From NCBI GenBank assembly GCA_023362775.1, contig JALMGJ010000004.1, forward strand, positions 84,267,798 to 84,331,797: a stretch of 64,000 nt of DNA. Direction: 5' to 3'. Both the position numbers and the translations under genes were made by a program. Below, piece by piece: positions 1-10,480 of this stretch (the first letter of the stretch is position 1; every line of letters begins with the position of its first letter). The notes below the pieces were generated by a model that made no database searches, was not told where the DNA came from, and saw nothing but the letters and a program-made list of their open reading frames with translations. The stretch is from Charina bottae (lineage: Eukaryota > Chordata > Lepidosauria > Squamata > Charinaidae).

Positions 1-335
1 TAAAAAAATATACAAATTGGTGATTTAGAAATGGGGTGGTGGGTCTTAGTGTCCTTTTAAGGCTACAGCATGGCTTGGAAAGTGAAGTCCCCGCCTCTCA
101 GCTGCCTCTTACCAGTCGAAAGCTAAACGCTATTTGCGATTTTCTGGCTGCAAGCAGCCATCCGGAGGACAGATGGGATGATTCCAGGAATTCTCCTTGA
201 TCCAGAGAACGTTTCTGGGCTTCAGGAAAACCTGCCTGAACCAGAAAAAAGTTACCACATTGTCAGCTCCACCTGCTGAACCAGCAGGCACAGCCGTTCA
301 GTCCACCTTCCCACCAGAAGCCCACATTAGGCATG
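1..335 (-). mobile_element. 5' end of L1-type non-autonomous element (minus), cut by window start
   Basis: The reverse complement aligns by eye with the 5' leaders at 47,490-47,870 (minus) and 54,207-54,540 (plus). Shared landmarks, read on this strand, are 'ggtgatttagaaatg', 'agtgtcc', 'gcagcatgg' and 'gatgggatgattcc'. The body of the element lies to the left, outside the window. The 66-codon ORF at 197-397 is a by-product of this leader and is not called as a gene. Family assignment is by inference from the copies that retain a 3' end. Confidence 0.6.
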
Positions 336-2035
336 CTTTTAGATTCATGTTTATTTCTTTCCCATGTGTATTTGAAACATTTAAAACATGTATTTGAACC
401 AGATTTTTTAAGTGGATGCTTACCTAGCAGTTACCAACCTGATTCATTCTTTTTCTGTACTCTTGCCTCATTTACATCTAACATACACACCCCAAAACAG
501 TCAGATATATAGAAGCTAATGTTTTAAAGGAGTAAAGGGTAAAGATAGCAAAGAGAACAAAAATATGTAATTACTCCCAAGGTCTGGTAACCTGCTTAAA
601 CCTTTGTCTTATAAGAATGAAGTAAATAGGTTTATCTAAGTTGCATGGCAAAACCCTAATTTCTACCAGAAGCTACAGTAGTGATACATGAAATATTAAT
701 TCATGTGGGAAAGGATTGAGGTTACTGTTTCTGCTTGGCAGGATTATTCATCTATAGTGTTGATGACACTGGCATAAGAAATGTCATACCTGGCCATAGT
801 CAGTTGAACTTTTCTTTCAGTGTTCACACAAGATTGTACAAACAGGGACACATTACATCCTATGAAACTTGTGGTACTGTATAAATCAACCTTATAATTT
901 CATGACTCTGTGAACTGTTCAGAGTCTGAAAGCTAAAAAACACCATTTTAAGGTCTTTACTAGGACATGAAGAACAGCTGTTTGGAGCATGACAACTCAG
1001 CATGACTTACCAAGAATGGCATGCAGCATCTGCATAGGTCACACTGGGACAAAGCACTTGTCACTAGGCACTGAAGTCCAAATAGATATTTTCACCATCT
1101 GTCTCTGCCCAGCAGCAGTTTTATTACTACTTCATATCATCTACTGCTTATAAAATCTGTGTCTGGAATGTCTTTGTTATTGTATCACTGTGGCCTGCTG
1201 ATTTACAGAGAACAACATTATCATTTTGGCAGAAGAAATACAAATGTAGATCACTCTCCTCTCCAAATCAATGGAAATGTGAATATTTTTGATGTAGGAC
1301 ATACCAATATTCAGTTCTGAATTTCAAAGATTCATATCTATGAAGCTGATGTCTTTAGGGAGATTTCTTATTTTGAAATAATGCCAACTTTCTTTACATT
1401 AAGAACATGCATTTTTTGTCTTTCCTCCTATTGAAAGCATCTAATCATTTTACCTAAAATGCATGTTTATTTCTATGAAGGATATTTTTTTAATTTAATA
1501 AAAATGATCTCATTAAGAAAAAAAATAATTTGATTTCACCGTTCATAAATCCATGTACTGGTTGTATACAGCTATGTTCTTGACACAAAAATAAATGTGA
1601 AAAAAAAGAACTAAATATATTTAAGTGAAAAATGAAGGAATCTAGTGTAGACTGGAAGGGGGTTGATATGAGAAGGAAGGAAATTACTGAGTGCTAAAAA
1701 TCTAGCTGCACAGGTTGTAATTGGAAAGAAACAACACAAAGGAAAGAGGATTCTTGCTCTGTTAAATAAGAGGAAATAAGTAAAAAAGAGATGCCAAGAA
1801 AAAATAAGGGGTCTGCTAGCAGAGCTGGTGGAATCCACAAAGAAATCAGAACTGGGAATCTTTGAAAGGAAGAGAGAAGTTGTTCCCAAAGAGTTAACTG
1901 GAAATTTTAAAAATTAGAAAGGTAGCCCATGAAATAGTAGTATTGCTATTGTTTACATCTATGAACAACTTCCAAGGAAGCAATGGTGAACTAAAGATCG
2001 CTCCACTGACTGCAGCAGGATGAGGAGCCTGTTAA
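336..2035. other. AT-rich DNA, nothing recognised
   Basis: No element end, coding motif, tandem array or RNA gene was recognised here. Scattered A-runs near 1500-1620 are not joined to a recognisable 3' end. It could be unique intergenic or intronic sequence, or very old repeats. Confidence 0.4.
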
Positions 2036-2329
2036 TGGACCAGCTTCTCAGAATTCCTCTGCAGACAAGGAGAGGACTTGGGATCACTGACACATGCTCC
2101 AGACAGCAACTCCCTGAGAGGAGACTGTAAGGCAGCAGTCTCTGGCAGGTTTAGAGCTCTGGGAGCCAAGGGATTGCCATTTTTGCCCAAGCCGCAGTCA
2201 GCTACTTAAAAAGGACACTGGGCTCACATGCTTCCTTTCTTAATCACTTCTGGAAATTGCTTTTTCATTTTTTTTCGGGGGGGGGGGGGACATTAAGAAC
2301 CTTCCAAATGGGAAGTTTCATTACGCCAG

Positions 2330-2653
2330 GTGAGTTTCCTTCAATCCTTGGTTAAAGAAGTCTTATGCAAGCTTAAGGACTTAAAAAATTATTATTTTGG
2401 AATAAATAGCAAAAGGGTGATTAGAACATTGATTTTGGAAAGTTATAAATGGAGTAAGGGGTCAGATGGATTAGAAATAAGATTTCCTGTGGGTGGTTTA
2501 AAATTCTATAAAAATATACTGTTTGAAGATTTTGAAATTATGTATAAGAAACCTTCCCACAGTAAAATGCTTTTGATTAGGAAAAAAAATGTGATAAGAT
2601 GGGACTTTGAAGGTTGGACAATAGGGAGAACCAGAAAGAACAAAAGATTATAA
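2330..2653 (+). pseudogene. 107-codon ORF inside the L1-type element
   Basis: An open frame rich in Lys, Ile, Phe and Leu with no domain I can name. It sits between the conserved leader and the conserved DLD-containing segment of this repeat family, so it may be what remains of an ORF1-like protein. The copies at 45-47 kb and 54 kb encode a different-looking segment at the equivalent position, so no frame conservation could be shown. A chance ORF in A-rich repeat DNA is also possible. Confidence 0.25.
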
Positions 2654-3121
2654 TTAAAGGACAAGGGACCCACTAATACAGAATGGAGCAAAATACTCTA
2701 ACTTTGGAAGAATTCAAGGATATTTCAGAACAATGCACTTAGAAATTACTCTTAAGGTTGTCTGTTATTATAAAAAATAAAATTAAAAGAGGTTAAAAGA
2801 AGAGGAACAGGTTTTACTGGACAAAACATAGATTGAGGTTGATTCAAATGTGGATTTAAAAATGACAGGTTACAAGAACAATATGGAAAAAGATGTTACA
2901 CTGGATTTACAAATGAAACCAGCTATCTTAATAATTAAAAGGGATATACAAATAACAAGCCAGAAGAGTGACTTGGATATTATTTTGGATTTACAAAAGA
3001 GACATGTTAAAGTTTTATAGGAGTTTCTGAGAAGAGACAAAGGGAAAATGAAAAGAAATCAAGTTCTTGGACAATATTTAAAGAAATTAATATTTAATCA
3101 AGATCAAGATTGTTAAAGGCA

Positions 3122-3530
3122 AAGGAAAGGAATATAAAGTTGGTTTATTTGGTCAAGGTTAAAATATATATGTTGTTGTTTCTGGTAACTCTTAATGGAT
3201 TTTTGCTGACCAGGACTGAATGACGAGGCTTTAAAAATTTGTTTATAGACAAGAGATAAGATATGGAAAGAAGAGATCTTTTGTTGTATTTTCAGAGAAA
3301 GTAATAAGTTACTGTGTTAAAAGGAAAGGAAAGGAATATAAAGTTGGTTTATTTTATTGAGGTTAAAATATATATGTTGTTATTTCTGGTAACTCTTAAT
3401 GGACTTTTGCTGATTAGGACTGAATGACGAGGTTTTAAGAATTTGTTTATAGATAAGAGTTGAAACATCAGAGAAGGTGATAAGTTACTGAAATTGTACT
3501 TGTGATTAAGGGGGAAGTCATTTCTTTATA
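3122..3530 (+). repeat. Two-copy tandem duplication, period about 204 bp
   Basis: Both units contain 'aaaggaatataaagttggttta', then 'ggttaaaatatatatgttgtt', 'ctggtaactcttaatgga', 'ctgaatgacgagg' and 'tttgtttataga'. Unit 1 starts near 3122 and unit 2 near 3326. The units differ at scattered sites, so the duplication is not recent. The related copy at 48.3-48.5 kb has a single unit. Confidence 0.75.
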
Positions 3531-3693
3531 AATCTCATATACTTCTCTTCCAGGCTATAAACACTGGTAATATTAATATAAAATGAACTGTGCTAGACTT
3601 TTTTATTTTTTATTTTTACTTTTTAACATTTTTTTAGTTTGTATTAGGTTGTATCTTTGTATTTCTAAACTTTAATAAAAATATTATAAAAAA

Positions 3694-4455
3694 CTGCTAT
3701 GCACAAATATAGGTAAACAGATATTTGAAATATATTAATAATCCAACAGTATGGTCAGTTCAATCATATTTAAAATACTATTATAAGTTTAATTATTCTC
3801 TTGCAGGCTATAAACACTAGTAATATTAATATAAAATGAATTGTGCTGGACCCAGAATTAAGTTAGTAAGGGCAATGTAAGATGCTGTATTTTTGTCAAA
3901 AGTAGTGTGAAACATTAGCATTACATAGAAATGTGTGTATAATGTGATACAGTTGCATGCAGGCATGGTAGTCATAATTGTCTTATTTTAGAATTATATA
4001 TTACTCATGATATAGTTATTAGTATAATCTATTTTGGAAAAAGAATACATACAGTAGTTGTCTCAGCAGGTAGCAGCATGTTGCCAACCTTGTCTGAACT
4101 CATGTACCAGTTACCAGGAGATGAGTTTATCTTTTTAATAAAATGGTTGAGCTTGCTACATTCTATTTCTATTTCATTCTCACTGAGTTTTATATCTAAG
4201 CTACATATTCATTATAACATGGTACAAGGTAGTCAGCAATTGACTTTTTCAGTTTAAACATAACTCTTGGCTAATAGGACAAAATGACTGCACACCATAT
4301 TAAATTAACTTCTGAAACTTTCTAGATAATACCTTTTGTGTGTGTGTGAATTTCAGTTTTGACTCCTGGTAACTGTGAGCAAAATATGAGAAGCCATGCA
4401 TAAAAGAGAGCTTCTTCACCTAATCTCCACTCATATTGTTATTATATATAACAAT
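3694..4455. other. AT-rich DNA, partial repeat of element end
   Basis: 'caggctataaacactagtaatattaatataaaatgaattgtgctgga' at about 3805-3850 repeats 'caggctataaacactggtaatattaatataaaatgaactgtgctaga' at about 3552-3597. The flank therefore echoes the element's terminal region, possibly as a second overlapping copy. Nothing else was recognised. Confidence 0.4.
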
Positions 4456-4460
4456 AATAA

Positions 4461-4640
4461 TTGATTATGTGCCATCAAGTTATTGTCAACTGTTAGTAAC
4501 CACATAAATAGAATAGATTTTCTCGATTATGATGTTGATGATGATGATTAAACATGAAATGTCCCTAACTTGGTCTTACAGATTTTACAACCATTGCTAC
4601 TGAAATTGAGTCAATCCACCTTGCAACAATAGTAATTACA
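4461..4640 (-). mobile_element. RTE/BovB LINE 3' end, old remnant (minus)
   Basis: 'gattatgtgccatcaagttattgtcaactgttagtaaccacataaatag' is a diverged version of the BovB 3' end seen at 13,520-13,572. 'tgctactgaaattgagtcaatccaccttgcaa' matches the next block at 18,080-18,112. A (GAT)n-like run (about 4530-4548) interrupts it. Orientation is minus because the tail (attgatt) is on the left. Confidence 0.6.
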
Positions 4641-4942
4641 GCAGGTGAATTTTAATCATATTCCTAAACATATATTTCTTCATATCCTGTTTTTTTAATT
4701 CATTTTTTCCTAAATGTTAAAATTAAATCTAATATTTCTACACTAAATTGCCTTGTTGTTCATGTGTGGTGACCTTTACAAGACCAGAAATCACTTCTAA
4801 AGTCATAGCCCCTAGATAGTGTATCCCATACTGAACTGAAACCAAACAAAAGAAATTTCTTACCACAGAAAGAAGATAGAAAGTTGAAGAAAGAATTTTA
4901 ACATTATCTCTAGACCCAGGAAAACCTAGAATTACTGCTCTC

Positions 4943-4976
4943 AGTATATAAGTATATAAGTATATAAGTATATAAG
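4943..4976. repeat. (AGTATATA)4 microsatellite
   Basis: Four consecutive copies of an 8-bp AT-rich unit. Just downstream (about 5213-5260) lies another AT-rich stretch of overlapping 'taatatatta' palindromes. Confidence 0.9.
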
Positions 4977-5384
4977 TCTGCTCTCAGACTTATAAAAGAA
5001 GTCATCACAGAGTTCAGCTGTTTATGTTCTATTTTCCTAGCAACGATTAAAATTTAAGAAGAGGATTTAGACTGCAATAGAACAGAAATTACCCTGTTTA
5101 CACATAGTTTCTGTTTCCTGCTTCATTTCAACAAGGCAAAACCAGTTTCAGACATAACTGTAGGCAAGGAAACAGAAATATAGACTCCCAATTAATCTGG
5201 ACTAATACTAGTTAATATATTAATATATTAGAATATAATATATTAATAATTATAATACAAATGATAATGAAGTTGGCATGGCAATTATACTGATGATAGC
5301 TATCATAGCAATTATAAATTTGTGAGATTAATTATTTTAATAGATCTTTATCCTGTCTTTAGTTTGTGCAATTCAAGGTTTCAA
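4977..5384. other. AT-rich DNA, nothing recognised
   Basis: Apart from the palindromic AT block near 5213-5260, no feature could be supported. Confidence 0.4.
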
Positions 5385-5482
5385 ATATAATCCTATATCC
5401 CCACAACATCCTTATAAGGTAGGTTGGGCTGAGAGAGAGTGACCAGCCCAAAGTCACCTTGTTGGCTTTCATGTCTAAGGGA
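5385..5482 (-). mobile_element. MIR/CORE-SINE-like remnant (minus)
   Basis: 'ccccacaacatccttataaggtaggttgggctgagagagagtgaccagcccaaagtcacctt' has the order expected of the complement of the MIR/CORE-SINE core: 'cctcacaac...tgaggtagg', 'ctgag..agag', 'gcccaaggtcac'. The tRNA-like head is not recognisable. The family is widespread in amniotes. The assignment rests on motif order, not an alignment. Confidence 0.55.
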
Positions 5483-6705
5483 GGACTATGCACAAAGAAG
5501 CAGGGATCTTTCACACAAAATTTCATTCTGCATTCAAAGAATATTTTTCCTACCATCCAGAACAAGATGCTCTTGTGAGTTCAGGTCTGCAGATCATGCC
5601 AAGTGGCCAAAATTCAACAATCTGAACTTGCTCTTTCAAGATAAGCATGAATGTGTGCCTAAGAGAAACTGCTAGTTGGTGTATATTTGCAAATTAAAAT
5701 TACTTGCTTAGCATAGATTTTACAGCTTCCTGGATCTCAGCCTATTTGAGGCCATACCACCTCTGTTGGCAGCCTCCAGGCAAGTCCCTTAGGTGGACCC
5801 AGGGCCACCAGTGGGGCAGAGTAGTACTTTAATTAAACATAGATATTGCCAAAGGAGGGTTAAAATATTGTAGCATACTAAACATGAGAAATTGCCTAGA
5901 CTATGCATTTAATTTTTTGATCAAGTGAACAACAATACTGGATGAGTCAGATGCAAACAATGACACACCACCTTCCCTCCCTTATGATTATTCAGTTTGC
6001 TGGTCCTTTTCTCTCTGCGTGTGGGCTTGTTTTCTCTATTCCTGGAATAGTTTTAATTTCCTACATTTTTAGATTTGCTGCAATGACTAAAGTCAGCATA
6101 TCCTGGCTCATGCTGTTTCTCTCCTTTTAAAATATAAATGTAAAAATAATCATTGTAGGATTTCCTTCCCTTAGTCACCCTCCCAAAAGGAAAGAAAACC
6201 ACAATATCCAGTCTTCCTTCTCTTACAAGCTGACATAGACTGTTAGCTGTGAGGCTGTATTTTAAGTCATTCAGTGGACAATCTATATAAACATTTTGAG
6301 TATAGCCAGATTTAATCCCATATATAAACAAATAGTAATCTAACAGCCTGATCCTATACATATACATTCAGGACAATGTCCCACTGAATTTAATAGGGCT
6401 TACTTTTAATTAAGTGCAAATATGATTGTTTGTCTGTCTGTCTGTCTGTCTGTCTCAAAGAAAAGGCTCTTTCTCGCAGCCATGTTAATGTGCATTTTTC
6501 CCATCCTTGGGTCAACAGAAAAGAATGCTGGCACAAATTTCACTGCACACATTGCTGAGCCCTCTTTTGCATCATAATGAAGCCAGGCAGTGGTTCTGAT
6601 ATTACAGTTTCAACCCAGGACAAGTTAAAGAAAATAACTGGTGGATTCTTCCAGTTTCATTTGCCTTCCACCAAAGAGCAACAGTTGATAGGAAAAACAT
6701 CCACC
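5483..6705. other. Unassigned DNA with a (TGTC)n microsatellite
   Basis: A (TGTC)n run occupies 6429-6456. 'ccactgaatttaatagggcttactt' (about 6381-6405) resembles a short interspersed motif common in reptile genomes. No gene was recognised. Short ORFs at 5942-6130 and 6053-6367 overlap on opposite strands and have no recognisable domain. Confidence 0.4.
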
Positions 6706-7415
6706 AATTTATTTATTTATTTATTTATTATTTAAATTTTTCCCCGCCCATTTCCCCAAATAGGGGGCTCTGGGCGTTTTACAGGATAACAATGGTTAAA
6801 ATCTATACATATAAAATTACAATAAAACAATAAATAGGTAAAAATAGAAGAGATGGTAAAATCAGCTATCAGGAGGACATTATGGGACCAGCCACCCCCA
6901 GGAGGTACTATTACCTCCCTTGTCCCAGGCAAGGCAGCAGAGCCAGGTCTTAAGAGTCTTCCGGAAGGTCAGGAGTGAGGGGGCCAGCCACACCTCTGCG
7001 GGCAAGATGTTCCACAATGCAGGCACTATCGCAGAGAAGGCTCGCCTCCTGGACCCCGCTAGATGAAATTCTCTTGTTGAAGGGGTCCAAAGCATGCCCT
7101 CTCTGCATGAGCAGGTGGGGCGGGTCAATGTTATCGGGATTAGACTGTCCCTCAGATACCTTGGCCCCATGCCATGTAGGGCTTTAAAGCTGATAACCAA
7201 CACCTTGAATTGGACCTGGAAGAAAACTGGTACCCAATGCAGCTTGAGCAGCAGAGGTATCACATGTGCTGATCTTATAACACCCATAACTGCCCGTGCT
7301 GCCACATTCTGGACCAGCTGAAGCTTCCGGATACTCTTCAAGGGTAGCCCCATGTAGAGCGCATTGCAATAATCTATATGGGAGATGACAAGGGCATTAG
7401 TGATTGCTGCCCTTA
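6706..7415 (-). mobile_element. L2 LINE 3' fragment (minus), 5'-truncated
   Basis: On the minus strand this encodes the last ~180 residues of the L2 ORF in one frame (ORF 7485-6880; the part upstream of about 7415 is flank). Landmarks also found in the intact copy are ALVISHIDYCNALYMGLPLK, IRKLQLVQN, LKTWL and GWLVP. The 3' end follows on the left: 'gccc..agagccccctatttggggaaatgggcgggg' and a (TTTA)n tail at 6708-6730. Similarity stops at about 7411-7415, so this is a truncated insertion. It has no stop in the retained coding part. Confidence 0.9.
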
Positions 7416-8011
7416 ACAGGGGATGGGGAAATGAATGGGGAGGTGGTAAATATTGATAGATGGCTAGTTTGGCAGGTTTACTCAACTGTTAAAATTTTGT
7501 TTGGTTTTGCAGAAGTGTTTTGCATAGATGCATTCAGAGGGATATCAAAACTGTTGTCAGCTGATAGTTGGGTTCCTTTTGAAAACAGGTTTAGAACTAT
7601 TCTGGAATAGTACTATTCTAAAAGAGTGCTAAACCATGCTTAAAAGTAGCTTCCCAAATAGCTAATGAGAGTAGTAGTTTGCTAAGTGACATGAGAAGGA
7701 ACTCTCCACTTCATGTCATAACTACTGTGTCCCTACACCTGTAGGCTGCTTTACTAGACAGCTGCTACCCACTCGGTAGAACAGCTGCAGCACCAGATCT
7801 GCATGGTAGGTTGGAGCTGCTTACTGTGTATCCCAATGCCTACTACAGATCAAACATTGTTGCTGAGCACTGAGGGTTAGTTGGAGTTGCCTGTTATTAC
7901 TTTAGAAGCTCTTCCATTTCTGAAAATATATTAAATCTGTGTTAAAATGTAGCTTGAAGAATACATGATAGGTGGTAGGTGAATACATGATAGGTGATAG
8001 AGGGCATGCCT
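7416..8011. other. Unassigned DNA
   Basis: 'gaatacatgataggtg' is repeated at 7960-7975 and 7981-7996 in front of the LINE insertion. Nothing else was recognised. Confidence 0.4.
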
Positions 8012-8077
8012 ACCATAGCCTAATCATTGGCGATCACTCGTAGCCGAGTAAGATTGTCTTCCAAAGGTAAAATTTTA

Positions 8078-8143
8078 ACGGTGGATCCGTAAGTGGCTAT
8101 AAAGGCCAATTCTGGATCCGCACAACCTCCCACAATGAGGGCA
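8078..8143 (-). pseudogene. C-terminal C2H2-like zinc finger of the LINE, out of frame
   Basis: Reading the minus strand from 8143 gives CPHCGRLCGSRIGLYSHLRI followed by H and R. That is Cys-x2-Cys ... His-x4-His, a C2H2-like finger at the very end of the LINE protein. It lies in a different frame from the 170-codon ORF, so at least one frameshift separates them. Just downstream the minus strand reads 'ggaagacaatcttactcggctacgagtgatcgcc', taken here as the 3' UTR. Confidence 0.7.
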
Positions 8144-8331
8144 TAGGTTTCCGGGTGGGAGACGGTCATGATGAGGGTTTGCCTGACGTGCCTTCCTTTT
8201 AGCTCTTTTCTCCTTTTCGCCCTGTACTCGTGCTTCTTCAAAGTCCATAGCGCCATTAATAAAGGATGACCTCCAATTGAAACGCTCATGAGTTAGGGCT
8301 TCCCAGTTCTCAATGCTGATATTACATTTTT

Positions 8332-8857
8332 TTAAATTAGCTTTGAGAGTATCTTTGAATCTCTTTTGCTGTCCACCAATATTCCATTTTCCATTCTTAA
8401 GTTGGGAGTAAAGTAGCTGCTTTTGAAGATGATAGGCATTCGAACAACATGACCGGTCCAGCGAAGTTGATGTTGGATGATCATTGTTTCAATGCTGGTG
8501 GTTTTAGCTTCTTCTAATACGCTAACATTAGTCTGCCTATCTTCCCAAGTAATTTGCAGAATTTTTCGGAGGCAGCGTTGATGGAATCTTTCAAGAAGTT
8601 GGAGGTGGCGTTTGTAGAGGGTCCATGTTTCACAGGCGTACAGAAGGGTTGGTAGTACAATGGCTTTGTAAACAAGCATTTTGGTCTCCCTGCAAATGTC
8701 CCGATCCTCAAACACTCTACGCTTCATTCGGGAGAAAGCTACACTCGCAGAGCTCAGGCGATGCTGAATTTCAGCGTCGATGTCAGCTTTTGTAGATAGA
8801 TGGCTGCCGAGATAAGAAAAGTGATCGACATTTTCTAGTGACACACCTTTAAGCTGG
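8332..8857 (-). pseudogene. LINE ORF2 C-terminal region (after the polymerase palm)
   Basis: The frame begins with ...LENVDHFSYLGSHLS and contains YKAIVLPTLLYACETWTL, RFHQRCLRKILQITWEDR and QLRWTGHVVRM. These blocks are typical of the region following the reverse-transcriptase palm in several LINE clades. The frame decays after about residue 140 of the 170-codon ORF. The next stretch (8020-8289) is in another frame and includes a zinc-finger signature. The product would be a fragment only. Confidence 0.8.
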
Positions 8858-8967
8858 ATTAGAAATTATATATCGAACAGATGGAAAGCTTTTTAATCTT
8901 AGTAGGCTGAAAGCAAAAAATAAGGTAATTGCAACTTCTGTTATAGAACTTCAATATGCTGATGATA
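8856..8967 (+). pseudogene. Inverted LINE reverse-transcriptase segment with YADD box
   Basis: The plus strand reads GLEIIYRTDGKLFNLSRLKA, then 17 more residues and YADD, where YADD (8955-8966) is the reverse-transcriptase active-site box. The frame stops exactly at the right-hand target duplication. It is in the opposite orientation to the C-terminal part at 8025-8857, which supports a 5' inversion during insertion. Confidence 0.8.
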
Positions 8968-8980
8968 ACCATAGCCTAAT

Positions 8981-10044
8981 ATAGCCAGTGGAACTAGGCA
9001 GATCCCAGTTCCTTACTGCCTTATCAACCATGTCAATGAGATGTCATGGACCATTAATATGGCAGTTGTGTCAGGAGAAGAGGGAAAACACTAACACTGG
9101 AACAGCTAAATCCAAATATAGGGTGTCTCTACAGTGGGCTAGGGATGAGGTGAAGATGACATCATGAGGATATGTCCTTTAAGAATGGTTAGTGGGATTT
9201 CTTTGTGCCATGATTAGCAGAACCTGAGAAGGATAGCAACATGAGCAGTCAGACCTGGTTTTTATTTGGATTGGGATAAACAAAGAAATTTCAGAGCTGT
9301 AGACTAGACTGAGGCAGAAGAATCTATGGCGGGGAGGGGTTAACTATGACACTGGTCAGTCTGACAAAACAATGTCATGTTTCTGCAATACAACCTCTTT
9401 TAAACATGCATCACAACATTGCCTGTATGTCCTAAAGAGGAGGACTTTGTGATCCTATACTGATTTATGAAAGTAGCTGGAGCTGTGGATGCCCATTAAC
9501 TGGGAAGTCAAAACACATCCTGGAAGAAGGCAATGTCATCTGCTTCAGTACTTACACTACAACAAGTACATGGAGTTGCCAGGAGTAAAGATCAACTTGG
9601 CTACCTTTCTTGATGGCTAGTTCTGAACCTGTCTGTCTCACAACAGTTTTAATGTTAAGCACTGAGTCATAAAAACTTCTGTAATAAGAAACTAATATCT
9701 AATTTAGGTAACGGGAGCTTTCTCTTTCCCTTTCTGATATTGTACAGCATAATTTTATAGATCTTTATTAAGAATTAAGTCTCATTGAATTCACTAGGGC
9801 ATCTCCCCATCCTCTTTTTCCAAGAACTTTAGATTTTGATTGCTTAGTTCTGATTTGAGATTGTGATGTTTATATATTTTATTTCAATTTTGTTTTATAA
9901 TTTGTCCCTATACATTCTTCTTGAGCAACATAAATGGCAATACCATGGTCTCTAACACCAGCTTACAGGAAGTTGTAATTAAGTGCATCTATTTTCACTG
10001 GTTTCTTTCACTCGATTAATAATTAAAAGATTATTGTATTAGAG
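8981..10044. other. Unassigned DNA
   Basis: No element end or coding motif was recognised. Confidence 0.4.
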
Positions 10045-10155
10045 CATGGAAAAGAGCTAGAACTAGAAAGGCTAGCATATTTGGGACTACTTAGCCTAGA
10101 AAAAGGGTGACTGGAATGGGACATGACCATGATGTATAAAATTGTGCATGGTTCT
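10045..10155 (+). mobile_element. CR1 LINE 3' region remnant
   Basis: 'aaaggctagcatatttgggactacttagcctagaaaaagggtgactggaatgggacatgaccatgatgtataaaattgtgcatgg' follows the word order of the CR1 region just downstream of or at the end of its ORF ('...gggactacttagcctagaaaag...gggacatgat...tataaaat.atgcatgg'). A tRNA-SINE abuts it on the right. Recognised by memory of the family, not by alignment. Confidence 0.5.
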
Positions 10156-10480
10156 CCCACACACATTTGTGCAGTCATGTCCGACTCTAGGGGCCGGTGC
10201 TCATCTCCGTTTGTTAGCCAAAGAGCCAGCATTGTCCGAAGATGCTTCCATGGTCATGTGGCCGGCATGATGCATGCGGAATGCTGTTAGCTACCCACCG
10301 AAGTGGTACCTATTAATCTACTTGCATTTGCATGCTTTCGAATTGCTAGGTTGGCAAGAGCTGGAGCTAGTGCGGGAGCTCACTCCATCACTTGGGGCTA
10401 GGGATTCAAACCTCCGAACTTGCGAACTTCCAATCGACAAGTCTGGCATCTTTCCCACTGAGCCCCCATGCCCCCACTTG
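10150..10480 (-). mobile_element. tRNA-derived SINE (minus), squamate type
   Basis: Near-identical over its length to the copy at 19,123-19,461. On the minus strand the head has a B-box-like GGTTTGAATCC (10,402-10,412) and an A-box-like GGGCTCAGTGGG (10,454-10,465), as in a tRNA gene. The body, 'ctctaggggccggtgctcatctc...gccaaagagccagc', is shared with the other copy. The pol III boxes are those of a SINE; no clover-leaf of a functional tRNA is evident. Confidence 0.85.

Larger units (their letters stand above)
2040..3693 (+). mobile_element. L1-type non-autonomous element, near full length, about 1.65 kb
   Basis: The 5' part (about 2090-2330) matches the leader of the copy at 54.2 kb ('aaggacactgggctca...' against 'agggacattaggctga...'). 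The middle and 3' parts match the copy at 47.93-48.55 kb: both carry 'atggaaaaagatgt/atgg', a DLD-containing reading frame, 'taatgga(c/t)ttttgctga' and 'gggggaagt(c/t)a'. It ends in a T-rich stretch followed by 'aaactttaataaaaatattataaaaaa', the same type of end as the copies at 38.1, 61.2 and 63.3 kb. A G13 run lies at 2277-2289 and an internal tandem duplication at about 3122-3530. No reverse-transcriptase motif is visible, so it would depend on another element for mobility. Confidence 0.6.
8012..8980 (-). mobile_element. 5'-truncated, 5'-inverted LINE with perfect 13-bp target duplication
   Basis: ACCATAGCCTAAT occurs at 8012-8024 and again at 8968-8980, bracketing the element. From 8857 down to 8025 the minus strand carries the C-terminal part of a non-LTR retrotransposon ORF. 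From about 8856 to 8967 the plus strand carries an upstream part of the same ORF, including the YADD box. The two parts are therefore head-to-head, with some coding sequence missing at the junction. This is the arrangement known as twin priming in LINE integration. The clade is uncertain (RTE- or R4-like); it is not the L2 of this window. Confidence 0.85.

Noticed and set aside
10402..10465. tRNA gene on the minus strand
   Set aside because: The A and B boxes belong to the head of a SINE; the body and a second copy at 19.1 kb show it is a repeat.
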